From positions 1 through 43,043 of the forward strand of contig JACSRE010000153.1 in NCBI GenBank assembly GCA_014879945.1: DNA of 43,043 nt, read 5' to 3'. The notes beneath the pieces are model-generated. The model searched no databases. It was not told the origin of the DNA and saw only the letters and a list, made by a program, of their open reading frames with translations. Source of the DNA: Myxococcus sp. (lineage in GTDB: Bacteria > Myxococcota > Myxococcia > Myxococcales > Myxococcaceae). Shown here piece by piece: positions 26,229-34,582 of the stretch (its first letter is position 1; the number at the start of each line of letters is the position of its first letter). A program made the translations under genes and the position numbers.

Positions 26229-28886
26229 TCAGGCCTTCAGCTGCAGGCCGACGTCGAGGTGGGGGTGGGCGACCTTCACGGTGGCGAGCGCGGCCAGACA
26301 GGCCTGCCACTCACCGCGCGCGATGCTGCCGGAGAACTCGAGGAACAACGGGCTGACGGCGCGGGCGAAGCCTTCGTCCTCCACCGCCAGCGCGCGCGCG
26401 GCCTCGAGGGCGCGGCGCTTGGCGGCCTGGGCGCTCGAGTGGCGCTGGGGCAGGTCGCCTTCTCGCGCTTCGGCCGCGCGGCCCGGCGGCAAGCCGAACA
26501 GCAAGGTGCGCAGGAACTCCTGCAGCACGGCGACGTTCGAGAAGCGGCCCGCCGACTCTGGCAGCTTCGCGGGCCCGCGCGGCCTCCACCCCTCGGGGAG
26601 CGACGAGGGGCGGTGGCGCTCCCACAGCATGCGCACGGCCATGGTGCGCACGGAGCGGTCGGCGCTCTCCATCAACCACGCGAGGCGCTCGGGGCCGCCG
26701 AGGCGCCCGTAGTGGCGCGCGATGAGCTCCATCGCGACCTCGCGGCTCTGGCGAATGCGGCTCTCGGTGAGGCGGAAGACGTGCGCGGGGTCGAGCTCCT
26801 CCACCGTCAGGGTGCAGGCAGGGTCCGCGGTGGGCGCGCCGGCGTTCTCGAGCGCGTTGAGGCAGAGGTTGCGCACCTCTTTGTGCTCGCTGTCGGCCAG
26901 CTCGTAGACGCGCAGGTGGTAGCCCCAGCGGCGCAGGTCGGCGCGGGTGATGGTGACGGCGAAGCGGCGCACGTCGGCGCGCGCGTCGAACAGCGCCTTC
27001 CAGAAGGGCTCGGGCAGGTAGTGGGCGAGCGTCAGCTTCGGGGTGAGGGCGTGCGCGATGGCCTCGGGCTGGAGCGGCCCCACCGTCGGGTGGTGGCAGC
27101 GCAGGTACGTCTGGGCGAACACCCGCACCGGGTCGGGCTCCTTCGCGCCGGTGGCCAGCTCGAGCAGCCGCTTCACGCCGCGCTCGACGTCTCCTTCTCC
27201 GAAGTCGCGTGGGTCGACCTGCCCGAGCAGCAGGCGGGTGGCGAACCCGGACAAGGTCGGGTCGGTGCGGCGCGCGAGCGCGAGCAGCCACGGCAGGCCG
27301 ATGCTCTGGAAGGTGGCGTGCGTCGAGAGCAGGTGGAGCGCGAGCTCACGGGTGGCGCGGTTGAAGACGAAGCCCTTCACCGCTTCGACGTCGAGGCCGG
27401 GCAGGCTCCTGGCCCGGCGCAGCGCCTCTGAGGCCAGGGGCGCGAAGGCCGGCTCGGCGAGGAGCGACAACAGCCACGGGGCCCCGAGGTGCTCGGGCGC
27501 GACCAGCGTCGCCAGCTGCCGGGTGAAGCGCAACAGCACGTTGAGCTGCGAGGCGTCGTTGCGGCGTGGGTCGGCGAAGAGGGCCTTGATGAAGGCGGCC
27601 AGCTGCTCGCTCACCTTCACGCGCTCGGCGAGGTACTTGCGCGCCCACTCACGCTGCGGGTTCGCGCCGAAGACGAGCTCGACGAAGAAGGCGTCGGTGA
27701 GGTCGGCGCGGTCGAAGTGCGCTTCGAGGCGCGCGGCGGCCCAGGCCGAGGTGCCCTGCTCTCCGAGCAGCTTCGAGAAGAGCGGCAGGCCGATGGCCTT
27801 CGCGTTGCGCGCCTCGAGCACCGAGAGGGCCCACTGCCGGGTGTCGGCCTGGCCACGGAGCGCGTAGTCGACGACCGCCTCGGCCGGCAGGTCGCTGGCG
27901 TGCGCGCGGGCGTACTCGATGGCGAACTTGCGCGCGGCGGGCGAGGGCGAGAGCAACAGCAGCAGCACCGTCGGCTTGAGCCCCAGGCCCTCGAGCTTCG
28001 CGGGGTGCAGCTCGGGCGTGGTGGTGAGGAGCTCGACGAGCAGCTCGTGCACCGCGGCGATGGGCCGCTGCGCGAGGCGCTGGAGCCACGCCGGGTTGGT
28101 CTGCCGCAGCTGCGCCGGGAAGTGCTTCTTCAGCTTGTCGATGGCGAACTTCGCGACGTCGTTGTGCTGGGCCGACTCGAGCAGCAGCATCAGGGGGTCG
28201 GCGTTGAGCTTCCAGGCGTTCTCGTAGCGCTCGTCGCGCGCGCCGATGGCGTTGTTGCAGGCCACGCCCCGCCACAACGAAGCCCCCGCGGGCAGCTCGG
28301 CGAGGGTGGCGCCCGCGAAGACGGGGTACAGCTCGGGCACGGCGAAGGAGAGGTGATTGAGGTACCGCCAACCGCGGCGCTGCAGGTAGACGATGGTGCC
28401 GCGGGTGACGGCGTTGGTGGACTCGCTGGCGTCGAAGCGCGCCAGCAGCGCGCCGAAGAAGAGCGCGTCTTGCCGCTCCTCGGCCAGCTTGTAGATGCGC
28501 TTGAGCCCGCCCCAGAGGCCGCGGTCGAGCGGCGCGGTGCGCACCAGCTCGAGCGGCGCCGCGCGGGTGGGCTCGGCGACCGACTGGTAGAGCTCGGTGA
28601 GGAAGTCGGCCAGCAGGTACTTGCCGCCCGGCGCCGGCTCGGCCTGGGTGAGGTAGCGCCGCCACAACAGCGCCACCTTCATGCGGCGCTGCGCCTCTCG
28701 CGGCTCGCGCTGCGCCTCTCTGAGCAGCGCCTCGAAGGCCTCGGGCAGCAGCGCGCCCTCTGGCACCGCCTCGGGCACCGGCTGGGGCTGGGCGGCGAAG
28801 TGGATGATGGCCTGCGCGAGGTCTGGCGCCTGGCCGCGGGCCAGCGTCTTCAAGTCCTCGAGCGTGATGTCAGGTCGCTCCGCCAT
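26229..28886 (-). CDS. 885-residue helical-repeat (HEAT-like) protein, retron operon
   Basis: 885 residues; GGAGG five bases before the ATG sets the start. The sequence is almost entirely short amphipathic helices in tandem (LASEALRRARSLPG, DVRRFAVTITRADLRRW, EVRNLCLNALENAG, SVRTMAVRMLWERH), the texture of an alpha-solenoid, without a recognisable enzyme motif. No signal peptide or membrane segment, so cytoplasmic. It is the first gene of the tight series leading to the retron, 11 bp before the WD40-HEAT-WGR gene, and is probably co-translated with it. It may partner that protein or be an additional effector scaffold. The assignment as HEAT-like rests on repeat texture only. Confidence 0.8.
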   Translation of the reverse strand: MAERPDITLEDLKTLARGQAPDLAQAIIHFAAQPQPVPEAVPEGALLPEAFEALLREAQREPREAQRRMKVALLWRRYLTQAEPAPGGKYLLADFLTELYQSVAEPTRAAPLELVRTAPLDRGLWGGLKRIYKLAEERQDALFFGALLARFDASESTNAVTRGTIVYLQRRGWRYLNHLSFAVPELYPVFAGATLAELPAGASLWRGVACNNAIGARDERYENAWKLNADPLMLLLESAQHNDVAKFAIDKLKKHFPAQLRQTNPAWLQRLAQRPIAAVHELLVELLTTTPELHPAKLEGLGLKPTVLLLLLSPSPAARKFAIEYARAHASDLPAEAVVDYALRGQADTRQWALSVLEARNAKAIGLPLFSKLLGEQGTSAWAAARLEAHFDRADLTDAFFVELVFGANPQREWARKYLAERVKVSEQLAAFIKALFADPRRNDASQLNVLLRFTRQLATLVAPEHLGAPWLLSLLAEPAFAPLASEALRRARSLPGLDVEAVKGFVFNRATRELALHLLSTHATFQSIGLPWLLALARRTDPTLSGFATRLLLGQVDPRDFGEGDVERGVKRLLELATGAKEPDPVRVFAQTYLRCHHPTVGPLQPEAIAHALTPKLTLAHYLPEPFWKALFDARADVRRFAVTITRADLRRWGYHLRVYELADSEHKEVRNLCLNALENAGAPTADPACTLTVEELDPAHVFRLTESRIRQSREVAMELIARHYGRLGGPERLAWLMESADRSVRTMAVRMLWERHRPSSLPEGWRPRGPAKLPESAGRFSNVAVLQEFLRTLLFGLPPGRAAEAREGDLPQRHSSAQAAKRRALEAARALAVEDEGFARAVSPLFLEFSGSIARGEWQACLAALATVKVAHPHLDVGLQLKA

Positions 28887-28891
28887 GAACC

Positions 28892-28896
28892 CCTCC
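28892..28896 (-). promoter_or_regulatory. Ribosome binding site at the head of the retron operon
   Basis: GGAGG, five bases before the ATG at 28886. With the gap upstream, this is the likely first cistron of the retron transcript. Confidence 0.75.
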
Positions 28897-28960
28897 GGTC
28901 AAAAGCGGGCGGAGGTTAGGCCAGCGAGGTGGTCCTCGACACAACAACCGGCAGTGGCCG

Positions 28961-29059
28961 CTACGGCGCGCGCGCGCCAGGCCTCCGCGCGACCACCTCG
29001 TTGGGACCACACGCGACGAGCAGGAGCGCCAGGACGAAGACGACGTGACGACGACTCAT
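28961..29059 (-). CDS. 32-residue predicted lipoprotein
   Basis: In the 254-bp gap between the ligase and the helical-repeat gene there is an ATG frame of 32 codons: MSRR, a hydrophobic core (VVFVLALLLV), then LVAC at 14-17, a textbook lipobox, followed by 15 residues (GPNEVV and an Arg/Pro-rich end) and TAG. No good RBS is visible. The mature peptide would be only about 16 residues attached to lipid. It lies on the same strand as its neighbours. The signal is convincing as a lipoprotein leader, but a short frame in GC-rich DNA may still be chance. Confidence 0.45.
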   Translation of the reverse strand: MSRRHVVFVLALLLVACGPNEVVARRPGARAP

Positions 29060-29140
29060 GGAGGGCGTGTGCGGCCTCGCGCCCGCAGGTCGAGCGCGCG
29101 TCGTCAAACATCCAAGGCGTTCGGGAGCGTGGCGGGCGCC

Positions 29141-30907
29141 TCACTTCTCGGCGTAGCCCTTGCGCGTCTTCTCGCTGATGAGCTTGGCGGCCTCGGCCTG
29201 CGCCTTCGCGTCGCTGTCGTAGTCCTTCTGGGTCACCTGGCCGTCGGTGCCGATCTTCCCGTAGCGGGTGAAGAAGGTGCTGCCCTCGACGCGAATCTCC
29301 CAGAACTTCGCCGAGCCGCCCTCGACGAACTCGAAGTAGCGCGCGCCGGCTTCGTTCGACTTCGACGACTTGCCGCTGGCGGAGGAAGGCGCGGGCGCGG
29401 CGGCCACGGGCGCGACCGGCGCGGCGACGGGCGCGCTCTTCGCCGGCGCGGGAGCGTCTCCGTCCTCGTCGTCGAACGGGCTCTTCTTCTTCACCGCCGC
29501 CGTCGGCGCGCCGACCTCCTTGAAGCCCTTGGCCACCTTCTCGGCGATCTTCTTCTCGGCGTTCTCGCGCGCCTCGGCGTCGTCTTCGAAGAGCTTCTCT
29601 TTCTCTTCGAAGGTGCCGAAGCGGACCTTCTGCTTGGAGCCGGTCGTCTCCACCTCCCAGAAGTAGCGGGTGTCACCATCGGTCATCTCGAAGCGGCGAA
29701 GGGGCATGGGTCCTCTCGGGGTGGGTGGTGGAGCAGCAGGCACGGACATGGGTTTCGAGGTGATGGCCTCGACGCGGCGCACGTTCGCGCCGGGCGACGT
29801 CGAGACGGGGAAGCGGCCGTCGATGCGCTCGCCGACGTAGCTGGGGAAGCGCGGCACGCCGGTGTTCGACAGCTCCTGGTAGCGGAAGGTGATGACGGCG
29901 CCGACCTTCGGCGGGTTCTCGCGCTCGGCGTCGCTGAAGCCGGTGCCGACGTTGAAGCGGGTGCCGTCAGGCAGCTCGACCAGCAGCGCGCCGAGCCGCC
30001 CGGCGTGTCTGCCGAGGCCAGGCACGTGCTCGAGCACCCGCGCCTCGGTGTCGTGAAAGCTCTTCACCTTCAGCAGCGTGCTCGAGCGGCCCGCCTCGTA
30101 GCGGGAGCGCGGCTGGCGCACCATCAGCCCCTCTCCGCCCAGGCCCTCGACGCGCGACAGCTCCCGCTGCAGGTGCTCGACGCCCTCGCAGACGACGTGC
30201 GCGCAGGCCTCGAGCCATTGGGTCTTCAGCGCGGTGAGCGTCTGGTCGATGAAGGCCACGCGCTCCTCGAAGACGCCGCCGTGCCTGGGCGCGTCGAAGA
30301 CGACGTACTTGAGCTCCTTCCACAGCTCCGACTCGTCTTGCCGCTTCACGATGCCGACGGTGCGCTGGAAGCGCTTTCGCCCGCCCCACAGCTCGCCGTC
30401 GAGCGGCACCTTCGGGAGCTGCTCGGTGAACCACCTCGGCGCGAAGAACTCGTTGCCCAGGCGCGAGATGAAGCGCTCGCCGTCCCAGTAGGCGCGCACG
30501 CCGTCGAGCTTCTCGCTGATCCACCAGCCGGTGAGGTCGACGTCGTTCTCCCACTTGTGGGCGAGCAGAATCGGCGGGCCCTCGTCGTCGTCAGCGTCGG
30601 CCGCGTCGCCGGGCGCCTTCGGGGGCCTCGGTCGCGCGGGCCGGCCCGAGAGCGGCGATGAGCCCAGGCGGAGCGTCTCGGCGTCGTCTCCCCGGTACGC
30701 GCGCAGGTGCTTGCAGGTGCGGCGCTCGATGCCGATGCCCTGGTGCATCCACGCGGGGCAGGTGCAGGAGTAGACGCCGCCGTTGTTCTTCAGCGTGTAG
30801 ATGGAGGCGCCGGAGCCTTTGACTTGCGCGGTCTCTCCGTCGGCGAGGTCCTGACTCACGGGCGCCGGTTGTAGCAGAGGCGAGGCCGACTTCTGCTGCG
30901 TCAGCAT
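29141..30907 (-). CDS. ATP-dependent DNA ligase with N-terminal SWIM finger and two C-terminal WGR domains
   Basis: 588 residues from the ATG at 30907, which overlaps the preceding stop; a GTG at 30859 is an alternative. The SWIM finger comes first: CTC at 48-50 and CKH at 65-67. The ligase core follows with nucleotidyltransferase motifs in order: I, EKLDGVRAYW (adenylated Lys133); III, LDGELWGG; IIIa, YVVFDAP; IV, GEGLMVRQP; V, LLKVKSF. An OB fold ends near VGERID. The core is compact like LigE-type minimal ligases but has no signal peptide. After a linker come WGR domain 1 (about 402-465, YFWEVETTGS, KGFKEV), an Ala/Pro linker and WGR domain 2 (about 520-588, KFWEIRVEGS, RYGKIGTDGQ, KGYAEK). 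WGR 2 closely resembles that of the 2418-residue protein. It is probably a nick- or end-sensing repair or defence ligase. Confidence 0.93.
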   Translation of the reverse strand: MLTQQKSASPLLQPAPVSQDLADGETAQVKGSGASIYTLKNNGGVYSCTCPAWMHQGIGIERRTCKHLRAYRGDDAETLRLGSSPLSGRPARPRPPKAPGDAADADDDEGPPILLAHKWENDVDLTGWWISEKLDGVRAYWDGERFISRLGNEFFAPRWFTEQLPKVPLDGELWGGRKRFQRTVGIVKRQDESELWKELKYVVFDAPRHGGVFEERVAFIDQTLTALKTQWLEACAHVVCEGVEHLQRELSRVEGLGGEGLMVRQPRSRYEAGRSSTLLKVKSFHDTEARVLEHVPGLGRHAGRLGALLVELPDGTRFNVGTGFSDAERENPPKVGAVITFRYQELSNTGVPRFPSYVGERIDGRFPVSTSPGANVRRVEAITSKPMSVPAAPPPTPRGPMPLRRFEMTDGDTRYFWEVETTGSKQKVRFGTFEEKEKLFEDDAEARENAEKKIAEKVAKGFKEVGAPTAAVKKKSPFDDEDGDAPAPAKSAPVAAPVAPVAAAPAPSSASGKSSKSNEAGARYFEFVEGGSAKFWEIRVEGSTFFTRYGKIGTDGQVTQKDYDSDAKAQAEAAKLISEKTRKGYAEK

Positions 30908-31755
30908 GCTTCCACGGAGCGACGCCCCGCTCGCCGCCGCAGCAGCCAGACGAGCGCGACGCCGAGCTGCCGCTCTGACCAACCACAGCCGCAGCTCGTG
31001 GGTTGCTGCAACCCCGGCGGGCCCACGGTGAAGTCGCACGCGAAGCACCGTTCGCAGTTCGCCGTGGCCCGACCCGCGCGGCCCACCTTCTGCACGACCC
31101 AGCCCTCGACCGGCGTCGCGCTGCAGCCGGTGAAGGTGCGCTCGGGAGCACCCGGGCAGCGCAGCCCCGTGAAGTTGGCGCAGGCGTCGCCGCAGGCGAG
31201 CTGGCCCTCGCACGCGCCGTCGGCGGCACAGGGGGCGTGGCCCAGGAGCGCGTCGACGGTCTCCACCAGCTCGTGCATGCCGATCTGGGTCTCGTTGCGG
31301 AGGAGCTCCGTGCCGGGCCAGCAAGGCGGGTTCACCCGCACGTGCGCCACCCCGGCTCGCTGACCGGCCACCGTGGCCGCGAGCGGTCTGCCGCAGGCGC
31401 CTTCACCGATGGGCGCGTCGCCGTAGAGCAGGTAGACGGGCAGCTCGCCGTCGACGGGGGCGGGCACCTGCCCGGCGGCGCGCAGGCGCTCCACGAAGGC
31501 GGGCGTCCCAGCGAGGGTCAGGGTCTCGTCGGCGCGCACCACCACCGAGCCGCGATAGCGAAACGCGAGCTCGCCGTCCCAGAACTCTGCGAGGTTCGAG
31601 GCGGAGAGCAGGCACTCGTAGAAGTCGTCAAGCCGCTGCTGGTCGGCCGAGGCGCCCTCGAGCCAGAGCACCTGCACGCCGACGCGCCTTGGCGCGGCCT
31701 GGGCGTTCGCGCCAACCAGTGCGCCCATCAGCAGCAGCCCTACCACGCGCTTCAT
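30901..31755 (-). CDS. Secreted Cys-rich MYXO-CTERM protein with HE motif
   Basis: 284 residues; GGGAGG eight bases before the ATG sets the start. It has a Sec signal peptide (MKRVVGLLLMGALVGANAQA, cut before APRR), a domain without recognised family, and GMHELVETVDALLGHA at about residue 165, reminiscent of a metal-binding helix of a peptidase though not a full HExxH. A Cys-rich part (CAADGACEGQLACGDAC, NCERCFACD) follows, then a tail with SCGCG, a hydrophobic segment and RRRAGRR, a MYXO-CTERM-type anchor. Its stop overlaps the ligase start by 7 bp, so the two are translationally coupled, an odd pairing of a surface protein with a cytoplasmic ligase. Confidence 0.8.
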   Translation of the reverse strand: MKRVVGLLLMGALVGANAQAAPRRVGVQVLWLEGASADQQRLDDFYECLLSASNLAEFWDGELAFRYRGSVVVRADETLTLAGTPAFVERLRAAGQVPAPVDGELPVYLLYGDAPIGEGACGRPLAATVAGQRAGVAHVRVNPPCWPGTELLRNETQIGMHELVETVDALLGHAPCAADGACEGQLACGDACANFTGLRCPGAPERTFTGCSATPVEGWVVQKVGRAGRATANCERCFACDFTVGPPGLQQPTSCGCGWSERQLGVALVWLLRRRAGRRSVEAC

Positions 31756-31763
31756 TGCACCTG

Positions 31764-31769
31764 CCTCCC
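31764..31769 (-). promoter_or_regulatory. Ribosome binding site of the MYXO-CTERM gene
   Basis: GGGAGG eight bases before the ATG at 31755; selects this start over the upstream in-frame extension. Confidence 0.7.
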
Positions 31770-31875
31770 TGGCAGGCCGACCTTGCCTCACCCAATCAGG
31801 GCGCGGGGCACATTCTGCCCACTGCCGCGCGGCGACGTTCGGTAGGGTGGCCCACCCCCGATTCCGGAGCACCAC

Positions 31876-32547
31876 ATGACCCGTCGTTCCTCTCACCGCG
31901 TCGCCTTCGCCGCGGCCCTGGCGCTCCTCGCGCCCCTGCTCACCGCCTGCGAAGAGGACTTCTTCAGGGACTCGGAGTGGGGAATCGAGGTTGACGAGTT
32001 CGACTGGGATGAGGCCCAGCGCTTCACCGAGGAGGACGGCGACGAGGTCTACACCGACGAGGCGAAGGTGAAGCTCGAGCAGGGCGCCCGCTCGGTGAAG
32101 CTCCGCAATGAAGTCTCACCCGTGGCGCGGGGTGGCGGAATGGCGCTCACGGTGACCGACTCCGAGAACGAGCGGGTGTACAGCTTCGACCCGACCCGCA
32201 ACACGCTGAGCATCGCCGCGGGCACGGACAAGCTGTCCGTCGTGCAGAACCCCGACAAGACCTACACGGTCGACGGCGTGGCGGCCGCCAATGGCAAGGC
32301 CGCGGTGCAGCTGCTCAAGCAGTCGCCCATCTACAACGACGCCTCTGCGTGGGGCTTTGCGCTCACCTATTCCATCTGCCAGAGCTGCTTGACGCGGAAC
32401 GCCGCGCGCCAGCCCATCTGTTGCTACAACTGCGGGTCAGGTGGCCCAGCGGCGGACCCACCGGCGGTCTGCGACATCATGCGCGATCTCTGTGACTGCG
32501 CCGCGTGCGACAAGCTCGGCAAGACGTCTTGCCCCAAGTGCCCGTAG
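31876..32547 (+). CDS. Cys-rich predicted lipoprotein
   Basis: 223 residues. The leader ends in LLTAC (Cys25), a perfect lipobox. The mature N-terminus is acidic (EEDFFRDSEW, DEVYTDEAK), then comes a beta-rich domain that recurs as short strands (VKLRNEV, ALTVTDSENERVYSF, TLSIAAG). The last 55 residues hold about 15 cysteines (ICQSC, PICCYNCG, CDIMRDLCDCAACD, CPKCP), suggesting disulphides or metal binding. No family is recognised. It overlaps the next gene by 10 bp and is divergent from the MYXO-CTERM gene at 31755, 120 bp away. Because the next gene looks like an apolipoprotein N-acyltransferase, this lipoprotein could be a dedicated substrate (inference). Confidence 0.8.
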   Translation: MTRRSSHRVAFAAALALLAPLLTACEEDFFRDSEWGIEVDEFDWDEAQRFTEEDGDEVYTDEAKVKLEQGARSVKLRNEVSPVARGGGMALTVTDSENERVYSFDPTRNTLSIAAGTDKLSVVQNPDKTYTVDGVAAANGKAAVQLLKQSPIYNDASAWGFALTYSICQSCLTRNAARQPICCYNCGSGGPAADPPAVCDIMRDLCDCAACDKLGKTSCPKCP

Positions 32548-34493
32548 CCGGGGCGCGAGGGCCCGTCGCGTCGGCGCTCATCTTCCTGCTGGCCGGCGCC
32601 GCGCTGGGGTTGAGCGGTCTCTCCCCTTCACTCTGGGTGCTGGCGTGGGCGTCGATCGCCGCGCTGAGCGTTGCGTTGGCGACGGCGCCGAGCCGCCTGA
32701 GGGCGGTCGGCGGCCTGGTGCTCTTCTGCGCCGTGGTGAACGCGCTCTGGCTCCACTGGAGCTACGGGATGACGAGCGCGACCTTCGGGGCCGGGGCGCG
32801 GGCGGCGAAGCTGGCGGTCGGCTTCGTGGTGGTCGAGGCCGCGCCGCTGCTGCTGACGCTCTGGGCCGGCGCGCTGGTGATGCACGGCCGCGGGCTGGTG
32901 CGGGTGTGGCTCCCGGTGGCCTGGGCGCTGGGAGAGACGCTGCAGGCCTTCTCGACCCACGTGACCACCGAGTGGCTCTTCACGCAGGTGGCCGTGCCGC
33001 CGGTGCTGCGGGCGGTGGGGCACTTCGGCGCACGAGCGGCGCTCCTGGCCTGCCTCTTCGTCGCCGCCAGCCTCGGGGAAGCCCTGGCTCGGCGCCGGCC
33101 TCGAGTCCTGGCCCCGGCCCTGCTGCTGGCCCTCGCGTTGGTCCTGCTGCCGGCGCTCCCACCGGCGGCGGCCGACAGCTTCGCGGGCATCGGCGTGGTG
33201 CACATGACCTCCGAGCTGGAGCCGCCCACCATCACACCCGGGCACAGCTTGCTGGTGTGGCCCGAGACCGCGGTCGCGCAGTCGCCGGCGCTCGACGAGG
33301 GGAGGCCGCCAGACGTGGAGCTGGACCTGGTGCGTCACCTCTCGGGGTCTGCCAGCCACCTCGTGGGCGCCACGACGCGCCTGGTGCAGGGGAAGCAGAA
33401 CAGCGCCCTCGCGGTGGCGCCGGGAGGGCGGGTGACCGGCGTTCGGGCCAAGCGCGTGCTCTTCCCCGTGACCGAGCGCCCCTTCCTCGGCGTGGGTTCG
33501 AAGGCCTTCACGCCCGGCCGGGGGGGTCCGCTGCTCGAGGTGGGAGGTCGAAAGGTCATCACCCTCGTCTGCTTCGAGTACATGACGCGCGGCCTCATCG
33601 CTGAGGGGCAGGCGGGCGGCGGCGAGCTGCTCGCCATTCTCGCGGGCGACACCTACCAGGCAGGCAGCGAGGTGGCGCGCCGCCAGGTGGAGGCGCACGT
33701 GGTGCTGCGCGCGGCGGAGTTCCGCCTGCCTGTCGTGTACGCGTCGAGAGCCGGGGGGGCGTTCATGGTGGGCCCAGACGGCGCGGTGCTCGCGCGAGGT
33801 GCGTTGGGCACGAGCGGGGTCCTGAGCTGGGACGGCGCCGCGGCGCGAGACGAGCTCGACACGGCGACGCCAGCGGTCGAGGTGCTCTTCTCCGAGCGCA
33901 CGCCCTCGTTTCGCCCCGATTGTCCGCCTGGGAGGTGTCGCTTCCACCTCGTCGAGCGCTTCACGTGCCCGGCCGAGCCAGGGAGCGTGGTGGTGCTGGC
34001 AGGTCACGGCTCGCCGCCGGACTACCTCGGCCAAAGCGCCGCGCGCCTGGGTGCGCTGCTGGCGTGCTTCAAGCCGCGGCTGGTCGTGGTCGATGCCTGC
34101 TATGGCGCCTCCGCGCCGCTCCTGGCTGAGCTCGCCGACCTCGACACGCTGGTGCTCGCGCCGCCCTTCTTCGTCGAGCACGGCGGCCTTCGCTACGAGC
34201 GCGCCTTCTTCGAGCCGGGGACCCCACAGGTGCGGGCCGAGGCGGTCCGCTCACCTCCGGGTCAGCCGCTCCTGCGCTGGAGACCGAATGGCCCCGCGCT
34301 CGAGGCGGCCGCCGCGCGGCTGGACGCCCTGCAAGGAGAAGCGCTGCGCGGTCGAGTGAAGAACTGGGTCCCCACCCTGGCAGCCCACGAGGTCGAGCCA
34401 GGCCAGGAAGTGCTCTTCCCGATCGACTGGCGGCGGGTCGGCAGCCCACCGGCCGAGGTGAAGCCCGAAGCCGGACGCGCCGAAGCACCATAG
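32538..34493 (+). CDS. Apolipoprotein N-acyltransferase-like protein fused to a caspase-like domain
   Basis: 651 residues from a GTG at 32538; a GTG at 32505 is also possible. Residues about 1-200 form some six membrane segments. The nitrilase-like domain (about 205-450) carries Glu243 in LLVWPETAV, Lys305 in RAKRVLFPV and Cys345 in LVCFEY, matching the Glu-Lys-Cys triad of Lnt, which adds the third acyl chain to lipoproteins in the inner membrane. It is shorter than usual between motifs. Past the Lnt end, VVVLAGHGSP (His490) and LVVVDACYGAS (Cys521) sit at strand ends 31 residues apart, as in the His-Cys dyad of clan CD (caspase/gingipain-like) peptidases. Such a fusion is not one I know. 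It is co-transcribed with the Cys-rich lipoprotein. The Lnt part is fairly sure, the peptidase part tentative. Confidence 0.8.
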   Translation: MPVAGARGPVASALIFLLAGAALGLSGLSPSLWVLAWASIAALSVALATAPSRLRAVGGLVLFCAVVNALWLHWSYGMTSATFGAGARAAKLAVGFVVVEAAPLLLTLWAGALVMHGRGLVRVWLPVAWALGETLQAFSTHVTTEWLFTQVAVPPVLRAVGHFGARAALLACLFVAASLGEALARRRPRVLAPALLLALALVLLPALPPAAADSFAGIGVVHMTSELEPPTITPGHSLLVWPETAVAQSPALDEGRPPDVELDLVRHLSGSASHLVGATTRLVQGKQNSALAVAPGGRVTGVRAKRVLFPVTERPFLGVGSKAFTPGRGGPLLEVGGRKVITLVCFEYMTRGLIAEGQAGGGELLAILAGDTYQAGSEVARRQVEAHVVLRAAEFRLPVVYASRAGGAFMVGPDGAVLARGALGTSGVLSWDGAAARDELDTATPAVEVLFSERTPSFRPDCPPGRCRFHLVERFTCPAEPGSVVVLAGHGSPPDYLGQSAARLGALLACFKPRLVVVDACYGASAPLLAELADLDTLVLAPPFFVEHGGLRYERAFFEPGTPQVRAEAVRSPPGQPLLRWRPNGPALEAAAARLDALQGEALRGRVKNWVPTLAAHEVEPGQEVLFPIDWRRVGSPPAEVKPEAGRAEAP

Positions 34494-34582
34494 ACCGACG
34501 AGCGTCTGAGCCGGGTCGGCCGCCTCGCGAACAGCCGCGCTTCCACGTTCGTGCAGCGGCCGCTGGGCCTGGTCCGGTGCCC

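Noticed and set aside
28925-29000. 10-bp inverted repeat (cgaggtggtc and gaccacctcg) around the small lipoprotein end
   Set aside because: 56-bp spacing and no other support; too easily chance.
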